From: Phoronis australis
Taxonomy: Eukaryota > Phoronida > Phoronidae
DNA length: 57,938 bases
Assembly (NCBI GenBank): GCA_002633005.1
Contig: NMRA01000669.1
Coordinates: 158,512-216,449 of the forward strand
Reading direction: 5' to 3'
The notes beneath the pieces are model-generated. The model saw only the letters and a list, made by a program, of their open reading frames with translations, made no database searches and was not told the origin of the DNA. A program made the translations under genes and the position numbers. This document shows positions 36,331 through 45,417 of the stretch, one piece after another; within the stretch, counting starts at the first letter, position 1, and every line of letters starts with the position of its first letter.

Positions 36331-37349
36331 TGTCACTGTTCTTTGGTGTTGCCTGCCTACCATATTGGTTGAACAGCAGCCTTGTTGAAACTTATTATTT
36401 GACTGCATTTGCAGTGGTTGAATATGGGAGAACAGCAGAAAAGGAACAAGGGACAGTGCTTGATTTGTGACTGCTTTGGGAAATGAAATTATTGTCACTT
36501 TTAGAGGACAAAACACCCATCTTTTTAGTTTTCTGCGTCAACATATCATCAAACAAATGTACGTGAACATTATCTAGAAATTTTTATAGCAATCCTACAA
36601 ATAATGATTTTACAGAGTTGTCATTGATTGCACCTTAGGCATCCATTACTATGTGGTATGCGCAGAAATATTTGCACTGTATGATTATTTTTTAACTATC
36701 ATTCAGTTAACCCATAAAACTTAATAGTTTTAAAAGCCAAGGTGATCACCCTATTATGCATGTGCCAAAGCGATGCCCAGATTATTGTGATGAGATGTTT
36801 GCCTTCTCAGGAATCCATTAGTATCAGATGCTAATATTGCTTCATGTGCATTGTGACAACTAGCTGAGCTTGGTCTCCAACAGTAACCAACTGTCCATTC
36901 TCTCTAGGCCCAGAAAAAAAGTTTGAATCTTCATGAGAAAGAGGCAAGTTTTATAATTTGTTAAAATGGTCTAAATTAAACATTATTTTTTGACAGAAGC
37001 CATGTTAATATCAGCTTTCAGGCACTAGTTCATTGTATATGTATTGTAATTTACTGTGAAATAATGTCTTTTTGAACGGCATGCCATTTAAACTATTTTT
37101 CGTGGTCCACAAAATGCGTACAAGGTCCAAGAACCTTCTGAATATTAAGTTTTTGGATTTCAGACAATTTCATAAATAAGGCAAATTTCTATTCTACAAT
37201 TTCTGGGAATTGAAATGAAAGTGTAACAAACAATATGCTCAATTATGCAAATCTCCATTATTCCCGCCAGATTGTTCTAATGACGTCTGCAACTCATTAG
37301 GCTTGAACTTAAAGAGATTAATAGTAACCTGTATTTTACCTTCTTTCAG

Positions 37350-37987
37350 GTTTGAGTATCCTAATTAAATGATGACGATTCACCGTTCTTCAGTCCGGGG
37401 CCCGATGAAATTTGTTGTCGTTGCACTACTATTGGTCATTGCATTTGTGACCTATAGGTATATCTCATCATGGCGATTGCCGGAGCCTCTTCAAATGTAT
37501 GAGAAATCGGGGAACAAACAAGATTCCATAGCCATCAGTAGGAGTAGAGATGCTGGTTTCAAGTCGAGACGTAAAGAATTTTCCTTTGACGTTCATTCTG
37601 TTCCTCATTTTTCTAAAAAACAATCGGTTATCATCAATAATATTCGAGGCACCATTGCTAGTACACTGATCACCCAACCAGTGACAAATAACGTTGAGGT
37701 GGTAAGTGCGAAAAAAAAATGCGTTCTTGATGAAGACAAGATGTATAAAGATCCAAATATACCTGCTCTGTATAGTGTGTGTGAGATGACTGTAGACAAT
37801 ACACAGTTTAAGCAATGGTTGGGTAAAACACAGAGGCTGGTCCATCTTGATTTGAAAGGCGCTGCCCCTAAACCTGCATATCTTGTGAAGTTGTTTCCTC
37901 TGATGAAGGAGGCAGGGGCCACGGGTCTGTTGATTGAATATGAAGATATGTTCCCCTACAGTGGAGAATTGGCACCTCTTGCATCAG
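37350..37987 (+). CDS. HEXD: First coding exon of a membrane-anchored hexosaminidase D-like GH20 protein
   Basis: ATG at 37369, 619 coding bases to donor CATCAG|GTATGT (phase 1). Acceptor TTCTTTCAG at 37349 indicates an upstream 5'UTR exon. Residues 14-32 ([19 protein letters not shown]) form a single membrane-spanning signal-anchor after a short basic N-terminus, followed by a ~120-residue stem. From about 156 the sequence [20 protein letters not shown] and then [19 protein letters not shown] is the characteristic opening of the GH20 barrel in hexosaminidase D (family: retaining beta-N-acetylhexosaminidases). Human HEXD lacks such an anchor, so this may be a Golgi- or surface-located paralogue. 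Further exons, including the catalytic Asp-Glu, were not found in the remaining 20 kb, which is mostly transposons. It is transcribed divergently from DCLRE1A, 7 kb away. Confidence 0.85.
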
Positions 37988-38269
37988 GTATGTATGCCGC
38001 ACTTTCAAGGTGTCTGTACCCACATAAACTTTACAGTAATGTCCTATGTTCTGTATTGTTTGCAGTGTATTAGTCAGCGTTTTCCTTCTTCCTACCTTGT
38101 GAATTTTTGGGGGTTTTTTTGCTAAAACTGTTATTACGTATAAAGTATTAGAACTGTGAGTGTGAAACACATTTTATTCTTTTCAGTGCTGAAAACTCAC
38201 TGAATAAGTTTCATCAAGTTATGCCCTCTCTTGATAAAATTTTGTTCTAGCCTACAGTACTCTGGCGTT

Positions 38270-38760
38270 ATCTCCTTTGAATCAGCATCTGTCCGGTGTC
38301 TACTGTTGCATCTCCAAAACATTCTTGGTGGAAGTTTGCGAAATTTTGCAGACATGCTCATATCATGGACAGGATTGCACTACATGTGCAAATTTTTGGA
38401 TGAATTCAATTACTTGTCGATTTTGGTTTTTATGTTGCTTTCTGTATCAGTTGAATTTGACTGTCTAGTAACAATTTTCTTTCTTGCATGGGCCTCTGTA
38501 CAGGATGTTACATCACTTTCAACACAGGACACAAATGCATGTTTTGCCACAAGATAGTGCTGCATTTTTAGCCTCCAACTCTCTTTGCCAAACCACTTCT
38601 GGTCAATTATCATAGTAAAATTTAGCAAGGCAGCAGTCGCCCTTCCCCCCAGTATACCGTTTAGTGTGACTGATGTTAGTAGTGCCATCTAGTGGCAGAT
38701 GCTATTTTCTGACATCCAGTTTGGTATTTCCCAAACTGTTTGATTGACAGTGGTGGAATT
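38270..38760. repeat. Diverged copy of the CTAGTGGC repeat family
   Basis: Contains GTGCCATCTAGTGGCAG (near 38684), whose reverse complement CCACTAGATGGCAC fits the CTCF consensus at all 14 positions, and neighbouring phrases (TGCATCTCCAAAAC, TTTCCCAAACTGTTTG) recalling the 32-33 kb array. Confidence 0.5.
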
Positions 38761-39397
38761 CTCTAATAAGGAGAGGATTCCCCATGCATTTTGAGCAACT
38801 GGCTTTGCACCACCAAGAATCTTTTTCAAATTTACTTGTATTGCTCCTTACGAAAATGTCAACAGTGGTGATTTATCCCTAGGCTTGTATTTTAGGCTAC
38901 TAGCTTTGTATCTCCATGTCCTTAAAAGCGTAATTGTATTGCTCTCTCTTATGAGAATGTCTAAAGTCACAATCAATCCTCGTATTTTGAGCAACTCGCT
39001 TTGCACCCATGAAGTACACTAATTTCTATTGCTCCCTCCTGTGAGAATGTCTTTTGCTGTTATGGTGGGCCAGGCCCGTAGGAAGGTAAAAATTATTGGG
39101 GGGGCACCGACCCTTGTCGATACGTAACTTCTAATTTCGAAACCACTGCGTTGCACTGGGGTGTATATATCAACGCTGTAAACTGAACTACTGCAACCAC
39201 TAGGTACGTTTTGAATTATATGAAAAAATATGTCTACTAATAATAAGGTGTGCAACAGATGCTGTACTTTTAGAGTTAATTTTTTGTTAAGATTGACTGG
39301 AAATTTTTGGAGCAACATGCATGCCGCTCATACGATTACTCTTGCTGAACAGTAAGAATGAAGGTGTGAAATAATTATAAATGTTTTTATTTACTCT

Positions 39398-42092
39398 TCA
39401 ACATAAATCAGTGGACGTTGCCCTGCTGCACACAGGAACTCGGGCTGCAGCTAAGTCTAACGTGGTAAAAACCCCGAGTTGTGCCTTTTGCATTTCACTT
39501 CCTCGTACAAAATCGTTTGCCACATCAATCAAATTTAGCTTATCGCACATGTCTTTGTGAACATGGAGCAACATTAAATGGTTCAACCTCTCCTGTCCCA
39601 TTGTGGAACGTAAATATGACTTAACACGCCTAAGAGCACTAAATGCTCGTTCGCTACTGGCATTTGTTGCAGGCATCACTAACAGCAAGTTTGCTAGTTT
39701 AATTACATTTTCGATCAAGTGTTTTTGACCGGCTGATAATTTCTGCAAATGATCCACAACACGAGACAATGTTACCTCTTGACTACCATCCTGTGCATAA
39801 TTGGCCCCAAACGTAGCCAGGTGACAGCGCAGTGTTGAATCAAAATCATCTTCATAAAAACTGATAACATCTTGGTATTCATTTTCAAAGTTTTCCCCTT
39901 TTGCCGCCTTGAGTATCAGCTCCTCACACTGCATATAAATTTTGTAATCTTCTTGATCAAACCTGTCCCGTATTGATGCAATGATATTGTCAAGAGCTTC
40001 AAAATAAATTCTTCTATAATAATCTTCTGGACTCGAAGAAAACTCCGGAGGCGCATTTCCTGTTTCGTATCTAGCGGGTTTTCTATTGCGTCTAGGGAGA
40101 CCAGGATCTTTGACGTGATGATCCTTTGCACAAGCTAGGACTTCATCCCAGAAGTTTTTAAATTCTCTGTCGTTTCTCATCCGTTCTAATGTAGTAAGGG
40201 TCATTTTGGCAATCTTTTGAGCCTCAGCCGCGGACATCTGAACGCTTTGTAAAGTTGTACTCAGATTGTCAGCATGCACCAACAGGCGCTCTGAAAGTAC
40301 TAAACCGTAAAAGAAACTAAACTGTGTCATGTGAGACTGAATTCCACGTATCCGCGCTTTCATTTCTGAATCATTGCAATTTTGGACTCCCCAGGACCAG
40401 AGTTCCTGTAAACAATCATAGTTACCTATCACACGATTCAGAGCGTCAGCCTTCACGGTCCATCTCGTTGGACACAGTTGCCGAATATTACCCACTTCTC
40501 TGTCGTCAAGCAACGCATCTCGTATTTTATTCAACTGTGCATAACGTTTGGGAGATTTTTTTTATCAGTTTGGTAATTTCGTACGTGGTGTCTAAAGCAT
40601 CTGCCATCAGCTTGCATCGTTTGGTACTATCTGAGCAGGCAAGATTCAACGCGTGGCCATAACAATGTGTGTACAGGGCGCGATGTTCTTCCTGTTTAAT
40701 GTTGACAATGACTCCATTTTTGGACCCACTCATTGTGCTGCAACCATCATAGTATTGACCACGACATCTGCTTAAAGACAAGTTCATCCGCAACAGTGTG
40801 TCTTTTCGAAGTGACGTAATTGTTTGGGCATCCATCAATTACAAGCGGCGAAATCCGATGAAATCTTCATGGGGTTGTAATGATTCGTCTACCCATCGGA
40901 TACAAACAACGAGTTGTTCGCTATGACACGTCAGTAGTTTCGTCTGCCAGTATACTAAAATAAGGACTGCCGCGAATGCACGACGCTATTTCTCGGAGAA
41001 CTTTTAAAGCCATCGGTTTGATCGCTTCATTTTGAATATCTGGAGACGTATATTTATTTGTTTTCTGCGACAACCATGATTTCAAAATATCTGTCTCTGT
41101 TTCTTTTAGATGGAGTAGTTGAATAAAATTGGAATCTTGTTCATCTCCGTCACCCCTAAACGGTATACCTTGTCTTGCCAAAAAACGTATGTTTGTTAAT
41201 ATTTTCAGGAACATTCTGCGGTTTTTCGCTTTTTGCTCTCCGTGGGCTGTTGACAGTTGTTCCGCAACATCTTTGACAGACAACTTCACTATCAGTGTGC
41301 GTTCCATTGCTTCTTTATGGCACTCAGATTTCTCATGCTTCGTAAAGCCAGACGTCTTGTCAGTAGCCTTTTTCCAGTTGGTATAACCGGTAACAACAAA
41401 TGATAGCTCTTGTTTTGCTGAAGACAGCAGACCCATGTGGTAAGCTTTTGCACATATGTGACACAACACCTTATCTTCCCCCTCAATATAATGCAGCCAC
41501 GGCCATGAGATAAACCACTGTTTTTGAAATTGACGATTTTTCTTGCCAAAAGGTCGTTTTGGAAAGACGTGATTTGAAGGTTGGTGTGGATGCTCGGGAA
41601 TGTCGTGTAAACCACGTTTTTCTTGCATGGTGTGAGCCGACTGAGAAGAACTGTTTTGGTGAGTGTGGGAGTTTTCACTTGGTGCTGAAGAGCTACAATA
41701 AAGCTCCTGTGACTGGCTCGATGGTTCTAAATTCGTAGGACCAGATTTGTGAGTCCCTGAGCGTTCACCACAAGTGGCTCTGTGTGCAATGTGGCTTATT
41801 CAGAAGTGCTGTTTGCTAACTGCGTAGGACAGCTACTGTGGGACTCCAGGACGTCCAGTAGTTCTGTGTTTGACGTTTCAGAGTTACTTTTTATATTCCA
41901 AGCTGAAGCACCTCCAGGTTTAGTGCGTGATGCGCCGTCTATTAAGTGAGTTTCGAGCGTGAGTGAGTTACTGGTTACAGGTAGGGATTTTACCTTAAAG
42001 AAGGCACCTATTTTTCTTTGGTGACTGGAAGCGTGCTGCTTCTTTGCTCTTGAACATTCCTGGGAATCGTCGCAAAATTTTTTTTTATTCAT
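39398..42092 (-). pseudogene. hAT transposase, ZMYM1-like, broken
   Basis: Read 5' to 3' on minus: a serine-rich leader from ATG at 42092 (MNKKKFCDDSQECSRAKKQ); a TTF-type zinc finger (FISWPWLHYIEGEDKVLCHI, with C..C and HEKSECH); catalytic-core segments LADETTDVS and YDGCSTMSG; and the C-terminal dimerisation block PATNASSERAFSALRRVKSY. These are the RNase H-like Asp, Asp and Glu regions of hAT enzymes. Disruptions seen: a stop and frame change at about 41770-41795, a stop plus one-base shift at about 40921, a stop near 40841, and a shift in the A-run near 40556. The frames otherwise abut, so decay is recent. It cannot encode an intact enzyme. Confidence 0.92.
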
Positions 42093-42556
42093 TTGTCACT
42101 CAGCTACAGGGCGTGTGTTTTTTATTCTAACTGCTACGACATGATTTGGTTCAAAAAATCGCATATTTGTTGCATGAAGCATTTCCTAATACACGTGGTA
42201 AGATCTCCCCATGAAGGGAATGAACACTTTTTCCTACATCGGGATATACACTTGTTACTGGCATTTTCAATATAGACGACAGACCCATGACAGCCATGAG
42301 ACCACTCTAATTCCCATCGTGGCACAGATGCTTTGCCTCTCTTACAATGGCTGCTTCATTATCATCGTTTACAGTGTCTCCAAGACTGTCCTCCTGAGAC
42401 ATTACCACAGTGAATAATTTTTGAAAATCCGAAGATATATAGAGTTTTCTTTCTGAGTAGCAGCAATAACGTGTGGGTGCCTTGCATAAAAGTCAGAGTG
42501 AATGAAGAGCTCGGCTGCAGTCAGCAGCCTTAATGTCACGTGGAGGGATTCGTCAC
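42093..42556 (-). pseudogene. Vertnin/OTU-like module upstream of the hAT transposase, broken
   Basis: After an acceptor-like TTTATAG, the minus strand reads DESLHVTLRLLTAAELFIHS then DFYARHPHVIAATQK. Later in the same direction it reads AAIVREAKHLCHDGN, stop (42307-42309), SGLMAVMGLSSILKMPVTSV, YPDVG, and, after a shift in a T-run, FEPNHVVAVRIKNTRPVAE. These patterns (G-x-E-S-x-H-x-x-L-R-L-L-T, S-S-x-L-x-x-P-x-x-S-x-YPD, and a late Asn-His) resemble vertnin and the OTU-like peptidase modules of invertebrate mobile-element proteins. The frame runs up to the transposase start, suggesting one fused or bicistronic product. Family identity is from memory and moderately sure. Confidence 0.45.
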
Positions 42557-42598
42557 CTATAAACAGAAATTAAGCAACTGCAAGGTTGTATCAAGAGA

Positions 42599-42814
42599 TT
42601 ACTTGCCTTTATAAAATAAGGCCATGCGATACTTTAGATAGTTTTTGAAATTCTGTGTAATGACAAGAAATTCGTAAATGGGCCTTATTCCAGGAATGAG
42701 TTTATAGACATAATTTCGACTTTCCGAAATGGCACTTTCAGTGAATGCCAATGGATTTTTTTCCCATTTCACGTCCCCAACTTCATGGCACATGCCCAAA
42801 ATGCGCTCATACAC
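42599..42814 (-). CDS. Possible upstream exon of the vertnin/OTU-like module
   Basis: A minus open stretch reads YERILGMCHEVGDVKWEKNP then LAFTESAISESRNYVYKLIP, with protein-like composition. A donor-like GGCAA|GTAATC follows about 45 bases before the acceptor of the module at 42556. An intron of that size would be very short, so the two may instead be one frame with lesions. Confidence 0.3.
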   Translation of the reverse strand: MYERILGMCHEVGDVKWEKNPLAFTESAISESRNYVYKLIPGIRPIYEFLVITQNFKNYLKYRMALFYKGK

Positions 42815-44192
42815 AGAACAAAGTACGGGATGATAGTTGTTTCAAAGGGACAAGCCACATACATGTAACCGCCGTCGCGAACCTAACATTACTATTTGCA
42901 CAATTTCAGGTTAGTTTTCTGCTAGGAAACCAGGAACTTGTCGCAATTTTTTATAATCTAAGTTTTGCATTTTGTGCTTTTAAAGTTATGTAGAACCTAA
43001 TAAGAGTTCCAATTTTTCCAAATTCAAAAATGTATTGAATTTGCATCGAACTTTCAAATTCCGATACACTGTTCTCGAACACGCTGCTAGGAATTTTTCT
43101 TAAAATGTTCGACTTTTGCATGAGGGCTAATCAAAATAGTGCTTCAGATTTTTATGAAAACGTTTTAAGAGTGACTCCATATAAAAACCAACAGGTAGAG
43201 TCTATACCCAAAATCACCGATTTTTTTGAAACTTAGCACATAAGTTTGATTTGTTGAGAAGTAGAAAAACCTCAATTTTTAAGAATTTTCATTCATTATT
43301 CTTCTTTTTATGACCTGTACCTCCATTTTGCAACAAAATTGGGCGTCGAAGTACGCATGTTTGAATGCATTTTACTAGCATGTATGATACGGTCAAAACA
43401 AATGAATAATACGAATTGAAAGGGCAATGGNTTTTTCTTAAAATGTTCGACTTTTGCATGAGGGCTAATCAAAATAGTGCTTCAGATTTTTATGAAAACG
43501 TTTTAAATTTGCATAAAACGAAAACGAAACGATATTTTAGAAAATTGTAACAGCGTTTTTGAGATTTTTATCTTAAACAATTATACTCCACGAAATTTGC
43601 GCATGCTATTGACGCCGTTGTTTTGTTTGATTAACAGAATGTACCTTATTAATTTGCTAAATTTTCCTATAAGTTAATGTCAAGCAACCTATTTAGTTGC
43701 GGACTGGTATGAAATCAAAAATCAAATTCTACGGAATTACTACTTTCCAAAAATATACTTTTGCTGGGCTAAGTTGTATACAATTTAGTATATATGTATT
43801 TGGCTAAATATACAGGCATGACGAGAAGGTGCTACATAAACTTAGTAAGGCGAGATGTGTTAATGTAAAAACTAATTTTGTATTTTTAGGCTGTTGTGAT
43901 AATTTGCATAGGCTATTTACTTCGTTTCAATTTTTCACTCCCAGTTCTTTGGAAATTTCATTGAAAATATTTAAACTCTTTAATTTTAGAGAATGAGCGT
44001 TCTGCCTGATCCACACGTTTTTATGGTGTTTTTCTGATAACTAAGTCAGATTCTTCAATTTCGTTATAAGTCTGAGAGAACTGTACTTCAAATCAAAATA
44101 CAATGTTGCAGAAGCTTCTACGCTGAAATTTTTTGGGGGTGGGGGGGCACGGGCCCACCCGGCCCCCCGCTTCCTACGGCCCTGTGGTCACC

Positions 44193-45276
44193 ACCACGAC
44201 TTAACTACCAACCTTACAAGAGACCTACTTGTTTATTGTCCACAGCGTTTGCGCGCGAAACCTACTTCTTTTTGTAATGCTTCAGTATTACAGCCGCCTT
44301 AAACAAGGTAAAATGAAATTGGACTTTACTGTTTTGTTTATCATCCCAAAGGTAACTAAAATGCATAGTATGGTTCGAATCGGTGAAATTGGGTTTATCA
44401 CCCCTTTGCCTGCTGTGAGCCGTACTTCACATTCAGAAACCAGTTCACGTCATAAATGACGTGATCAAAAGGTTTCTGAATGCGAGGTAGGCCTATTTTG
44501 TATGATTCCGCATGACATGATGCCACACTATGTGACTTAAGTAATTTATAGTGACGAAGCTACAAGCGTAAGAACAGCGCTTGGGTCTAACATACATTTT
44601 ACTTGGCAAGAATGACGTTATCGTCATTCCCAGGCTGTCTTACAAGCAGATCACCATTCGACCTGAAATTTTCATTCAACATGGCGGACTGATCATGCAA
44701 CGGCCATTATGCTTTTGGATCTGGGTGATTTTGCTTTGCTAAATGTCAATTTTAATAGCGATGAAGTAAGACTCACAAAACTACCACATGGCTACAATTT
44801 TTAGATCATGTATTTCGCACTCTCACTCAGAGAGAACATACATTTGAACTGCATACTACGTTACGTATGTAAACTGTTTATTCCCATCAACTATTTTATT
44901 CTGGAATAAATTTCCACATGCCATCTCATCAGAAACAACGGAGATATTCACGAGTCACGTCACAAATAACCTTTATACTCAGTAAATGATAAAGCTTGTT
45001 TTTATCGTGGCACTAACCGGCACTTCTTTTGTTATTTTCACAGTTATCACAGCTCAAATTTATCACTAACGTGCATCAACATATTTGATCGAAACTTCGA
45101 TCGTTTGTTGAAACCGGAAGATTGATGGGCTCAGAAACATTCAGCAGACCTATTCCCATTCTAAAAGTTTTATCGGACTTCAACTGCTTTTCCATCCCCT
45201 GCGAGACGTTTGCTTTCGACCTTGAGTTCAAAGTTCACGCCACACAAAATGGACCTCCAGCAACTGACCAAGTGTG
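44193..45276. other. Repeat-derived stretch with a second non-LTR 3' relic
   Basis: 44875-45115 parallels the relic at 30890-31135 (shared CATGCCATCTCATCAGAAAC, ACTCAGTAAA, AGCTCAA...ATCACTAAC) but its frame is broken. No other feature is supported. The 76-codon + frame at 44229 has no motif. Confidence 0.5.
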
Positions 45277-45417
45277 CGTTCAGTAGACGCTAGGACCTAC
45301 GCTATGACCTAGCTAAAACCTAGTCAAAGTCACGTGCTCTAAATTAAAATAAACGGCAATATCTCACGTAATCTCGCGAAGTCTTGCTTTTTAGCGAGGT
45401 CCTAGCGTTACTGAACG
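45277..45417. mobile_element. Short MITE with 21-22 bp inverted ends
   Basis: The left end CGTTCAGTAGACGCTAGGAC(CT) and the reverse complement of the right end CGTTCAGTAACGCTAGGACC(T) differ by one base insertion. The element is about 141 bp. The interior contains further CTAGG/CCTAG motifs. No target duplication was recognised. Confidence 0.65.

Larger units (their letters stand above)
33541..37349. other. Intergenic stretch between DCLRE1A/array and the GH20 gene
   Basis: No supported gene. It contains a 36-bp direct duplication (AGAGATGTTTCTACACCCTG type) at 34004-34076 and three 20-bp units (TGAAACTGTCATTTGACAA) at 36272-36330. The 84-codon + frame at 34133 is hydrophobic at its end but has no recognisable motif. 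Confidence 0.5.
39071..44184 (-). mobile_element. hAT-superfamily DNA transposon, decayed, about 5.1 kb
   Basis: Termini are inverted repeats: left CAGGCCCGTAGGAAGG at 39071 and, on the other strand, CAGGGCCGTAGGAAGC ending at 44184. Flanks TGGTGGGC and TGGTCACC agree at 5 of 8 bases, a possible eroded target duplication. Inside, on the minus strand, lie a vertnin/OTU-like module, then the transposase. The 42.8-44.1 kb part is non-coding and AT-rich and includes a copy of the dispersed repeat seen in DCLRE1A introns. A single N at 43431 precedes a 75-bp segment already present at 43095. Confidence 0.85.

Noticed and set aside
37468-38170. Minus-strand frames of 100-125 codons opposite the GH20 exon
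   Set aside because: Shadows of the + strand coding exon.
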